NCBI GenBank assembly: GCA_021786455.1
Contig: JAJYNF010000186.1
Coordinates: 1-11,299, forward strand
From: Acidobacteriota bacterium
Lineage (GTDB): Bacteria > Acidobacteriota > Terriglobia > UBA7540
Direction of reading: 5' to 3'
Length of the DNA: 11,299 nucleotides
Position numbers and translations under genes: made by a program. Each line of letters begins with the position of its first letter. Positions within the stretch are counted from its first letter, which is position 1. Below are positions 1 to 6,278 of the stretch, piece after piece. Below the pieces are notes generated by a model that had not been told where the DNA came from, did not search any database, and was given only the letters and a program-made list of their open reading frames with translations.

Positions 1-206
1 CAGGTATCCGCCAGAAAGCCAAAAAGCAAACCCAGCATGGCCGTGGCAACTGCCGCGACGGAATAAATCAGTCCGAGCTTGACGGGCCCGTAATGAAGCA
101 AGTTCAGAACTAGGTAGGGAAAAGCCAGCATAATCATGCCGGCGGCAATACTGCGGGAGGTTCGGAAAAGAATGAGAAGCGTGAGTTGCCGCGATTCGTA
201 GGTCAT
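1..206 (-). CDS. MFS-type transporter, N-terminal part (runs off the left edge)
   Basis: Only the first 68 codons are inside the window; the gene continues past position 1. The ATG is at 204-206. After a short charged start (MTYESR) come two hydrophobic segments, about residues 8-36 and 42-64, joined by a short loop (LLHYGPVK). The segment ends in G-F-L-A-D-T, which resembles the G-x-L-a-D motif found between helices 2 and 3 of major facilitator superfamily (MFS) transporters. This supports an inner-membrane secondary transporter; the substrate cannot be told from this piece. The upstream side is A/T-rich with no Shine-Dalgarno, and a TAGAAT box lies only 9 bases before the ATG, so the message may be leaderless or nearly so. 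The family call rests on a single motif plus hydrophobicity. Confidence 0.65.
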   Translation of the reverse strand, partial: MTYESRQLTLLILFRTSRSIAAGMIMLAFPYLVLNLLHYGPVKLGLIYSVAAVATAMLGLLFGFLADT

Positions 207-215
207 AAACTTAAA

Positions 216-221
216 ATTCTA
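216..221 (-). promoter_or_regulatory. Possible -10 box of the MFS-type gene
   Basis: On the minus strand the sequence TAGAAT ends 9 bases before the ATG of the transporter gene. Transcription would then begin about 2-3 bases before the start codon, which fits the missing Shine-Dalgarno. No convincing -35 hexamer is visible, so this is weak. Confidence 0.25.
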
Positions 222-322
222 TCAGAAAGCGCCGTTTCCGGCGGGCGGTTGGGGCGCGAGCCGCCGTAGCAACCAGGTTCAGCGGTTTTTTGCAGTGCTC
301 TCCGCGCGGCCGTAGGCTTGGG

Positions 323-351
323 TTGTCGGGTTTGCGGCTGCCCGATATAAT
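323..351 (+). promoter_or_regulatory. Sigma70-type promoter for the acylphosphatase/apt unit
   Basis: TTGTCG at 323-328 and a perfect TATAAT at 346-351 are separated by 17 bases, the ideal spacing. A start of transcription near 358 would leave a 5' leader of roughly 115 bases before the acylphosphatase start. This is the best promoter match in the window. It faces the acylphosphatase gene and away from the MFS-type gene. Confidence 0.6.
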
Positions 352-474
352 CACTGGGTTGTGGGATGGCGCGGAAATGGCGAACCTTTCGGGAAGCTCG
401 CGGGCGGCGTGCGAGGATGAGGGCATGAATCAGGCCGGTTCACCATTCGTAGGCATCGGTGCTGGTTCTGTGGG

Positions 475-768
475 GTGAAGGGCGACAGACGGCCAGTGAA
501 AGTCGCGAAAAAATTCATTATTTTCGGGCGAGTTCAGGGCGTGGGTTTTCGCTATTTCGCCGCGCGCGTGGCGAACCGGCTGGGGCTGGTCGGCTACGTC
601 AAGAACAACTGGGATGGGACAGTGGAAGCTTACGCCATCGGCGAGCCGACCGCCCTGGATGAGTTTCAACACCTGCTGGCGCAAGGCCCGGCCAGCGCGC
701 GCGTCACCAAGCTTTTCGCGACCGATGAGCCGTTGGCGAAGCACACCAAGGACTTTATGATTGAGTGA
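475..768 (+). CDS. acyP: Acylphosphatase
   Basis: Predicted small cytosolic acylphosphatase (EC 3.6.1.7), which hydrolyses acyl-phosphates such as acetyl- or carbamoyl-phosphate. The 97 residues match the family size (about 90-100). The signature G-R-V-Q-G-V-G-F-R occupies residues 18-26, with catalytic Arg26. The second motif, G-Y-V-K-N-N-W-D-G-T-V-E, is at 40-51, with catalytic Asn44. The Arg-to-Asn spacing of 18 equals that of the vertebrate enzyme (R23/N41). The start chosen is GTG at 475. A second in-frame GTG at 496 has an AAGGG about 12 bases upstream and would still keep the whole domain, so the start is uncertain by seven codons. The GTG at 475 overlaps the stop of a short upstream reading frame (GTGA). 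apt follows 93-123 bases downstream on the same strand, so the two may be co-transcribed. Family very sure, start unsure. Confidence 0.92.
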   Translation: MKGDRRPVKVAKKFIIFGRVQGVGFRYFAARVANRLGLVGYVKNNWDGTVEAYAIGEPTALDEFQHLLAQGPASARVTKLFATDEPLAKHTKDFMIE

Positions 769-817
769 GGGCGAAGATCGAGCCGTGGCGCTGCCGGGCG
801 TCGGGTTAAACTTCGTT

Positions 818-836
818 GGGCGATGCAGCCTCGCCC
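818..836 (+). other. Hairpin between acylphosphatase and apt
   Basis: GGGCGA (818-823) and TCGCCC (831-836) form a perfect 6-bp stem with a 7-base loop in the gap between the two genes. No U-tract follows, so it is not a standard intrinsic terminator. It may reduce read-through or be chance in GC-rich DNA. Confidence 0.3.
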
Positions 837-891
837 TTAAGCATGATGGGCTTTTGGCGTCATGGGAGCAAACTTTCCGATGGGAGGCTTC

Positions 892-1410
892 ATGGAAGAC
901 CTGAAGCGGTTTATCCGAGAGGTGCCGGACTTTCCGAAAAGAGGAATTCTGTTTTACGACATCACGACCCTGCTCAAAGAGCCCGTCGGATTGCACTGGG
1001 CGGTTGATCTGCTGGCGAACCACTACGTGGGCAAGGCGGTGCATCGGGTGGTGGGCATCGAGGCGCGAGGTTTTATCTTCGCGCCGATGGTAGCCTATCG
1101 CTTGAATGCCGGCTTCGTTCCTGTTCGCAAGCCCAACAAGCTGCCGGCTGAAAAGGCGCGCGTCGAGTACGCGCTGGAGTACGGGACGGACGCGCTTGAG
1201 ATGCACAAGGACGCGGTTGAGCAGGGCCAGAACGTCCTCATCATTGACGACCTGTTGGCCACCGGCGGCACGGCAGCGGCTGTCGCTCGGATGGTGGAGT
1301 CGCTCGGAGGGAAGGTGGTAGGGTTGGGCTTTCTGATCGAGCTGAACTTCCTTAACGGCCGCCAAAAGCTCTCAGCATTCGACGTGCACTCCGTTCTTCA
1401 GTATCAATGA
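892..1410 (+). CDS. apt: Adenine phosphoribosyltransferase
   Basis: Converts adenine plus PRPP to AMP and pyrophosphate (EC 2.4.2.7) in purine salvage; cytosolic, normally a dimer. From ATG 892 the protein has 172 residues, close to the usual 170-183. Family marks in order are the N-terminal R-E-V-P-D-F-P-K-R-G-I-L-F-Y-D-I-T stretch (residues 9-25), G-I-E-A-R-G-F (55-61), the flexible-loop region R-K-P-N-K-L-P (79-85), and the PRPP-binding loop D-D-L-L-A-T-G-G-T (119-127). ATG 892 is preferred because a GGGAGG at 882-887 precedes it and the protein then begins like its relatives (M-E-D-L-K-R). An in-frame ATG at 862 would add ten residues and has no clear ribosome site. The C-terminus aligns with the normal end of the family, so the gene is intact. 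Confidence 0.96.
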   Translation: MEDLKRFIREVPDFPKRGILFYDITTLLKEPVGLHWAVDLLANHYVGKAVHRVVGIEARGFIFAPMVAYRLNAGFVPVRKPNKLPAEKARVEYALEYGTDALEMHKDAVEQGQNVLIIDDLLATGGTAAAVARMVESLGGKVVGLGFLIELNFLNGRQKLSAFDVHSVLQYQ

Positions 1411-1492
1411 CCGTGGCAACCATAGTGACCGCTTTTCCCTCTAGCGCCGCTACAGCCGCTGATGGGGACACGCTACAGCAAAGGCCGTCACT

Positions 1493-2137
1493 TTATTCTG
1501 TAATCGCCTGCAAAACCGCGTCGAGAAATTGCTGCTCGGGCAGGGCCCCTTCGATGAAATGCCGGCCGTTCAACACGGTTCGGGGCACGGCGTAAACTTG
1601 ATATTCCGTCGCCAGGTCAGGGAACTCAGTGGCTTCGACGCAGTCGGCGGTAATTTGCTCGCTTTCCAAAGCGAATTGATGAGCCAGGCGCACGGCCTTG
1701 GGGCAGTGCGGTCAGGTTGGCGTTACCAGAACCTCCAGGCGCACGGGCACGCTGAGAGTGTGAAGTTTTTCCTTGGTCTCTTCGCCGAGGCTTGACGATC
1801 CCCGCGAAACATCCAGAATGGCGGCCAGCAAGGCGGAGAATTCATAACCGGCGGGAATACCGTAAAATCGGATGCCGTAATCTTTCCCGTTGCGGACAAT
1901 GGTAGCCGGAACCTTGTCCACTCCGTATTCCTTCACCTTCTCCTTGTCCAGCACAAAGTCATAAACCTCAAGGCTTAGCTTGTCGGACAATGCGGCCAAA
2001 TCCGTCAGCAGTTCCCGGGTCTCGCGGCCATACTCCAGATTCAACTCTTGAGTGAAATGAATCAGGCGCACGGGGTTGGGCATGTCTCGCAGGCTCTGGC
2101 GAATTTCCACCGCGTCTTGCTCACGAATCAAACTCAT
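1493..2137 (-). CDS. Glutaredoxin-like protein disulfide oxidoreductase, probable selenoprotein (in-frame TGA = Sec142)
   Basis: One frame runs from ATG 2135-2137 to TAA 1493-1495 with a single internal TGA at 1712-1714. Read through, it gives 214 residues with two thioredoxin-fold units, like archaeal/bacterial PDO (Pyrococcus-type, from memory about 226 residues). Unit 1 (about residues 20-115) contains N-P-V-R-L-I-H-F, the cis-proline loop K-V-P-A-T (Pro77) and G-I-P-A-G-Y-E-F. Unit 2 (about 130-214) has L-E-V-L-V-T-P-T, then TGA, then P-H-C-P-K-A-V-R-L-A-H-Q-F-A, and a second cis-proline loop A-V-P-R-T (Pro185). The TGA falls exactly on the first Cys of the family's C-P-Y-C motif, giving U142-P-H-C145. 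The first-unit CxxC is lost (Leu34, Gly37). Conserved sequence continues after the TGA to the normal C-terminus. Expected role: thiol-disulfide or peroxide-linked redox exchange in the cytoplasm. A Shine-Dalgarno GTGAGG lies about 7 bases upstream of the start. The alternative is a nonsense mutation or sequencing error. Confidence 0.8.
1689..1710 (-). promoter_or_regulatory. Candidate bacterial SECIS hairpin just after the TGA codon
   Basis: Starting one base after the TGA on the minus strand, CGCAC pairs with GUGCG (5 bp). After a U/C mismatch, GCC pairs with GGC around a CCAA tetraloop, 8 bp in all. A SelB-dependent UGA needs a hairpin just downstream within the coding sequence, and this one is in the right place. 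However, its apical loop starts only 10 bases from the UGA and lacks the G expected early in the loop. Two alternatives exist: a weaker 4-bp stem at 1682-1697 with loop GUGCGCCU (18 bases after the UGA, first loop base G), and a 6-bp stem at 1659-1674 with loop UGGA (43 bases after). Confidence 0.4.
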
Positions 2138-2176
2138 CCTCGCGCCTCACTCGGCCGCTCAATGGTCGCCTGTTTG

Positions 2177-2198
2177 GCCGAAGCTTGAAAACTTCGGC
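2177..2198 (-). other. Hairpin in the PDO 5' leader
   Basis: GCCGAAG (2177-2183) and CTTCGGC (2192-2198) form a perfect 7-bp stem with an 8-base loop, 39 bases upstream of the PDO start codon. It would be in the 5' leader if transcription begins at the TATAAT box near 2260. No U-tract follows on the minus strand, so a terminator role is not supported. Confidence 0.4.
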
Positions 2199-2256
2199 GC
2201 TCATGCACACCTTTTATACGATGCTCAAGACCAGCCAAAAGTTCAGAATATTCCGC

Positions 2257-2262
2257 ATTATA
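2257..2262 (-). promoter_or_regulatory. Possible -10 box for the PDO gene
   Basis: The minus strand reads TATAAT here, about 120 bases upstream of the PDO ATG. No clear -35 sits at 16-18 bases; the nearest candidate, TTACAG, is 20 bases away. A second, less perfect box (TATAAA) is at 2213-2218. One of the two may be used. Confidence 0.3.
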
Positions 2263-2359
2263 AGATACAGCGACGTTCTTTTCTGTAACGGCGACGTTCC
2301 TCCGCTCCGTTCAGTTCCAGCTCTCATCGCTGTCCGGAGGTCAGGGGCCGCCGGTACAG

Positions 2360-2434
2360 ATGGCGTCGAACGGCGATTCAATCGTTCTCGCCGCCACGGG
2401 CGTGGTGCGTTTTGGCAAGCCGGTGGTGTATCAG
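2360..2434 (+). pseudogene. Possible short remnant of an SBBP-repeat (beta-propeller) protein
   Basis: One plus-strand frame reads N-G-D-S-I-V-L-A-A-T-G-V-V-R-F-G-K-P-V-V-Y-Q. This resembles the segment (NGDLVL...G.VRF.KPVVYQ) seen just before the beta-propeller repeats in large extracytoplasmic SBBP proteins common in acidobacteria. The expected continuation is missing, and nothing similar is seen in other frames. It is about 25 residues only, so chance is possible. Confidence 0.3.
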
Positions 2435-2437
2435 CCT

Positions 2438-2456
2438 CGCCGGTCTATGACCGGCG
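2438..2456. other. Perfect 8-bp inverted repeat
   Basis: CGCCGGTC (2438-2445) and GACCGGCG (2449-2456) are perfect complements around a TAT loop. It lies about 90 bases downstream of the receptor stop codon. There is no T-run on either side, so if it ends transcription it is not a standard Rho-independent terminator. Confidence 0.35.
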
Positions 2457-2491
2457 CGCGCTGCCCGCAGAGCAGCGCTACAGCCAGCGTC

Positions 2492-2520
2492 GCAATCCGC
2501 CGCCGCAGTCCGCGGATTGC
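2492..2520 (-). terminator. Stem-loop just downstream of the receptor gene
   Basis: GCAATCCGC (2492-2500) and GCGGATTGC (2512-2520) form a perfect 9-bp stem with an 11-base loop, about 25 bases past the receptor stop. It is well placed to end or protect the receptor message. The minus-strand sequence after it has no U-tract, so the terminator call is tentative. Confidence 0.4.
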
Positions 2521-2545
2521 CGCGGCGCAAGAGCCGGTGCCGGCG

Positions 2546-5500
2546 TCAGAACATAACCTTGAGGGAAGCAATCATGTTTCTCGAAATGCCCGACTCCTCT
2601 GCTGGCAACGTGCCAAAACCCGTGCAGACGGGAGGCGCGCAGGATGGGGCCTGGGTGTAGTTGGTGTTCGGCCCGCCGAAGTTCGGATGGTTCAGCACAT
2701 TCACGCCTTCGAGCCGGACCTGCATCTTCCAGCCTTCTTTCGGCAGGGTGAAAACCTTTTGCAGCGCTCCATCCAGGAACGCCTGACTTGGGTCGCGCAA
2801 CGAGCCCGTGAACTGGGGGCTGGTGACCGACTCCCACTCGCTCAGGGCGTGGTAGCAAGCCTGGTTGTTGTTGAGCCAGTGCGCTCGCGTCTGTCCGCCG
2901 GCGGGAAGATAGCTGGTGCAGCCGGGGCCGTAAAAATCGACCGCGGGAATCGAAACCGGGAATCCGCTGCCATAGGTCAGAATCGAGTCCACGATCCAAT
3001 GGCTCAACAGCCCACCGCGCCAGCCGGTCAGATGGCGGCCCAGGATGCCTCCCTGGCCGATGGGCAGCGGCCAGAGCAGGTCAGCGTCAATGTAATTCCG
3101 CCGATCGTTGCCTTCCAGCCCGTACCAGAGATTGGGGTCGCGGTAGATGCCGTTGTTCAAATAGTTGGTGGCGGCCATCCAGTTGGAATAGACGTAATTG
3201 AAAACAAAGTCGGCGGTATGAATCTTTCTCTCCGCCCGCACCTGGAGGGCGTTGTAATTCGTGTAGCCGAGCGGGTCGTCGCTTTGGTTAACGCTGGGGA
3301 AGATCGGCCAAGGCGTCTCGAGTTGATAGGTTTCGAGCGTCGGCTTCGCTCCCAGGGAGAACTGAGGCGGCACAATGCCGTAGAAGGGATTGGTCACGGG
3401 ATTGTCGCACACCGAGGGATCGGCCTGGCACTGCGCGCGCAACGCTTGGCTGATCACGTCCCAGCTCTGCGACACCGCAATCGCGCGCGTGTGGCTTCCC
3501 GCGTATTCCGTATCCAGCAGGATTTGCTTCGGCAACTCCCACTGGAAGCCCGCCGACCAGTGCTCGCTCAGGGAGGGCCGGCGACCTGGGCTGTCATAGG
3601 TGACGCCCACCGCTTGCGGCTGATTCGGCCCCGCCGGCGCCACCGCCCCGTCGGGATAAGGCGTGCCAGAAAGAAAATAGTTCGTCGGGTTCAGACCCCC
3701 GTTGAGCGAATTGATATAAGAGGTCGTCTGGTCGAAACCCGAGCTCGTCGTTGCGTTCAAGCCGTAGGAATCGAACAGTCCCCACCCCCCCCGGAAGACT
3801 ATCCACGGCCGGATCGCGTAAGCGATCCCGAAGCGCGGCTGGAAGAGAGTGTAGTGAGTGGCGAAGGGGGCTCGCGGTGTCCCATTGACTCCGGCATACG
3901 TCAACGTCCCGGTCAAAGGATCAGGAAGAGGGAGCGGCGATGTGGCGAAATCCACCTGGCTGCTGTAAGGGTTGACGCAGCTAAAGCAGAACCCGCCGTT
4001 GATCCGGTTGTAGCGTTCCGAGGGCGAATTGTAGATATCCCACCGCAGGCCCAGGTTGAGCGTCAGGTTCGGGCGCAGCCGGTAATCATCCTGCGCAAAC
4101 AACGCGAAGTTGTGGTACGTGACAAACTGATTGGAATTCCAGCTCACCGACCCGCTGTTCGGGTAGCCCAGCAGCAAGTCCGCCAGGGCGTTGGCCTGTT
4201 CAAGCGCGCCGGCCTTCGGGTTCTCACGGGTCCACTGGCCGTTGAAGCTGAAGGCGCCGTTCGGTTGGCCCGGAATCCCGTCCGCGCCGGTTTGCACGTC
4301 ACGGAACAGTCCGCCGTAGTGCAAAACGTTCCGGCCTTTGACCTGCCCGAAGGTGGTGGCAAAGTTCCAGTAATTATTCGCACTCCCATTTTGCGTGTTG
4401 TTGATGAGCCCCTCAAAGCCGCTGATGCTGACGGCCGGAGCGATATTCAAATACGTGGTGGTCGGGATGTCGGGCATGCTCAGCCCCAGCTTGCTGGCGG
4501 TGAGGTTCTGCGCGATCGCCACCCCCTTGGCGCTGAACGACGTGGCGCGCACAAACGACAGCTTGAAGTCGCCCACCAGCGATGGGCTCAGCGTGCGCGT
4601 CACGTCCGCCATCGCCATCAGATTGATCCCGGTGATCTCGGAGGAGGTCTGAGCGGGGTTGAAGAACTGGTTTCCGGGGTTATGATTCATATTTCGCTGG
4701 TATCCAAAGACCGCGTACAGGCGCGTGTTCTGAGAGAAATTCTGGTCCACCCGGCCCAGGTACTGATCGTAACCGTAAGTGACCGGCGCGATGGAAAAGT
4801 AATTGTCCACCGAGCCCGGGGCGTTCGGAAGCGGATAGAGGCCCAGCAGGGCTTTGCCTTGGGCGCTGATGCGGCTGGCGGGAATGGTATCGTTCGGAAA
4901 AGCTTTCCGGCCGTACGTCGAGCACCCCGAAGCGGACTTCTTCGCGCAAAAGACCGTCAAGGGGTCATAGACGGTGACGCCGGAGCCGGAAAAGTTCACG
5001 CTGCCGTCCGGCTGAAGACGCCAACTCGACGGCGGGACGCTCTCCACGGCCGACGCCGGCGAATCCTGGCGGAACCCCTCGAAGCTTCCAAAGAAGAAAG
5101 TCTTGTTTTTGCGAATCGGCCCGCCGAGCACGCCGCCGTAGGTGTTGCGGATGTTGATGCCCTTCGGGGTCGGACGCAGCCCGGCCTGCCAGCCCTGGGC
5201 GTTGAGCGCCTCGTTGCCGTAGTAATCGTAAAAATCGCCGTGAAATTGATTGGTCCCGGATTTCAAATCGACGTTGAACGATCCGCCGCCCGCTTCGCCG
5301 TATCGCGCATCGTAAGGATTCGACGCCACCTGCACTTCCTGGACCGCGTCCTGATTGGGCGAGAAATCCCACACGCCTTGGTCGCTCACCGGCGCGCCGT
5401 CAATGTAAAACGCGTTGTCGGTCTTCCCAGAGCCATTCACCGTGTAGGTAGCGGACGTATTGTTGCGCGGCGTGAGGTTGAACGGGTCGGCGCCCAGGTT

Positions 5501-5998
5501 CTCCACTCCCTGCGTGAAGGCGATCGTCATCCAGACTTGCCGTCCGGTGGAGGGCGTGTTTTCCACCTTGGCCGCGTCCACCACGTCCGAAGATGAGGCG
5601 TTGGCCGTATCCAGCAGCCCCGGCGCCGCCGTCACCGTCACCCGCTCGACCACCTTTCCTAACGTCAGCGTGATGTCCAGGTTGAGCGTCTGCCCCGTCT
5701 CCAGCGTGACGTTGGAATAGACCTTGCGCTTAAAACCTGGCGCTGAAGCCGTCAGTTGATATGGCCCCGGAAGCAGATAATTCAGGGCGTAGGTCCCCGA
5801 ACCGTTGGCCTTGGCCGTGTACCTCACCCCCGTCGCTTTGTCCACCGCCGTCACCGTGGCGCCGGGAATAACGCGCCCCGAAGGGTCATTGACTTGCCCG
5901 CTGACCAGCGCACGGTATTCCTGTCCGTAAAGCCCCGCGCTGACTGTGAAAAAAATGACCATTAAAACGCCGACACGCCTGACTTCTGCCCTGTGCAT
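2546..5998 (-). CDS. TonB-dependent receptor with carboxypeptidase-regulatory-like domain (Oar-like)
   Basis: A 1150-residue outer-membrane protein. Residues 1-25 form a signal peptide (basic start, hydrophobic 9-22, cleavage likely near G-L-Y-G/Q). Residues about 30-115 are a carboxypeptidase-regulatory-like beta-sandwich (V-S-G-Q-V-N-D-P-S-G-R-V-I-P-G-A-T-V-T...). A plug follows at about 125-275, including the D-N-A-F-Y-I-D-G-A-P-V segment and R-N-T-Y-G-G-V-L-G-G-P-I-R-K-N-K-T-F-F-F. The remainder is a large beta-barrel ending in Phe (S-L-K-V-M-F), as outer-membrane barrels usually do. Such receptors use TonB/ExbBD energy to import or bind bulky substrates; the ligand cannot be told. Ten cysteines lie in close pairs within the barrel half. 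A Shine-Dalgarno GGGAGGAA sits just before ATG 5998, so the start is secure. The gene stands alone, flanked by non-coding DNA on both sides. Confidence 0.93.
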   Translation of the reverse strand: MHRAEVRRVGVLMVIFFTVSAGLYGQEYRALVSGQVNDPSGRVIPGATVTAVDKATGVRYTAKANGSGTYALNYLLPGPYQLTASAPGFKRKVYSNVTLETGQTLNLDITLTLGKVVERVTVTAAPGLLDTANASSSDVVDAAKVENTPSTGRQVWMTIAFTQGVENLGADPFNLTPRNNTSATYTVNGSGKTDNAFYIDGAPVSDQGVWDFSPNQDAVQEVQVASNPYDARYGEAGGGSFNVDLKSGTNQFHGDFYDYYGNEALNAQGWQAGLRPTPKGINIRNTYGGVLGGPIRKNKTFFFGSFEGFRQDSPASAVESVPPSSWRLQPDGSVNFSGSGVTVYDPLTVFCAKKSASGCSTYGRKAFPNDTIPASRISAQGKALLGLYPLPNAPGSVDNYFSIAPVTYGYDQYLGRVDQNFSQNTRLYAVFGYQRNMNHNPGNQFFNPAQTSSEITGINLMAMADVTRTLSPSLVGDFKLSFVRATSFSAKGVAIAQNLTASKLGLSMPDIPTTTYLNIAPAVSISGFEGLINNTQNGSANNYWNFATTFGQVKGRNVLHYGGLFRDVQTGADGIPGQPNGAFSFNGQWTRENPKAGALEQANALADLLLGYPNSGSVSWNSNQFVTYHNFALFAQDDYRLRPNLTLNLGLRWDIYNSPSERYNRINGGFCFSCVNPYSSQVDFATSPLPLPDPLTGTLTYAGVNGTPRAPFATHYTLFQPRFGIAYAIRPWIVFRGGWGLFDSYGLNATTSSGFDQTTSYINSLNGGLNPTNYFLSGTPYPDGAVAPAGPNQPQAVGVTYDSPGRRPSLSEHWSAGFQWELPKQILLDTEYAGSHTRAIAVSQSWDVISQALRAQCQADPSVCDNPVTNPFYGIVPPQFSLGAKPTLETYQLETPWPIFPSVNQSDDPLGYTNYNALQVRAERKIHTADFVFNYVYSNWMAATNYLNNGIYRDPNLWYGLEGNDRRNYIDADLLWPLPIGQGGILGRHLTGWRGGLLSHWIVDSILTYGSGFPVSIPAVDFYGPGCTSYLPAGGQTRAHWLNNNQACYHALSEWESVTSPQFTGSLRDPSQAFLDGALQKVFTLPKEGWKMQVRLEGVNVLNHPNFGGPNTNYTQAPSCAPPVCTGFGTLPAEESGISRNMIASLKVMF

Positions 5999-6260
5999 GG
6001 TTCCTCCCTTTCTTGCGTTGCAGGGTCTCGGGCCGGCGCTGGCGAAACGGCTGACGAAGCACGAGTCGCTCCGTCATGCTTGACCTTCCTCTGCACTGCC
6101 AGGATATCATATATCATTGTGGACAACGTTGATCAAGGACGGTTTCCAGGCAATTTACACCCGCCACATAGCGCGCACCCCAGGCTGCCACTGCCCATCG
6201 TCCTTTGATGCACTCAAGCTTCCCTCGCGTCGCTCGCACGGGGGAAACGGCTGACGAAGT
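5999..6260. other. Upstream region of the receptor gene, no gene seen
   Basis: Contains the receptor's ribosome site (about 6003-6010), an A/T-rich patch at 6103-6118 that could supply its promoter (TTGATC and TATATG/TATGAT on the minus strand, spacing 17 or 19), and two copies of a roughly 38-base direct repeat, the second of which runs into the NYN remnant. Small open frames on both strands show no recognisable protein. Confidence 0.4.
6041..6078 (+). repeat. Direct repeat, copy 1
   Basis: Shares GAAACGGCTGACGAAG exactly with 6244-6259, and most of the following 18 bases (GAGT.GCT.CGT). The two copies are exactly 200 bases apart and in the same orientation. Their nature is unknown; this may be part of a dispersed repeat family or a duplicated junction. 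Confidence 0.65.
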
Positions 6261-6278
6261 ATGAGTTGCTGCGTAACA
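6241..6278 (+). repeat. Direct repeat, copy 2
   Basis: Second copy of the repeat at 6041-6078, with about six mismatches over 38 bases. It lies at the point where recognisable NYN-domain coding begins, so it may mark the junction that cut off the 5' part of that gene. Confidence 0.65.

Larger units (their letters stand above)
2138..2545. other. 408-base gap between the PDO gene and the receptor gene, no intact gene
   Basis: Holds the upstream region of the PDO gene and the 3' flank of the receptor gene. Visible items are a TATAAT box, three perfect inverted repeats, and a short plus-strand stretch near 2360-2434 that reads like a piece of an SBBP-repeat protein. Longer open frames on the plus strand here have no recognisable protein features. 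Confidence 0.5.

Noticed and set aside
430..1365. 311-codon open frame on the minus strand
   Set aside because: It covers the antisense of acylphosphatase and apt, both of which have clear catalytic motifs on the plus strand. The minus-strand product shows no recognisable features.
1424..1492. Inverted repeat AGTGAC/GTCACT between the convergent apt and PDO genes
   Set aside because: Six bases with a spacer of more than 50 bases is at chance level and there is no T-run; no terminator could be supported here.
2360..5596. 1078-codon open frame on the plus strand
   Set aside because: It lies opposite the receptor gene, and its product is Arg/Val/Gly-rich with no domain features. The minus-strand frame has a signal peptide, domains, a Shine-Dalgarno and a proper barrel end. 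It is an antisense shadow of GC-rich coding DNA.
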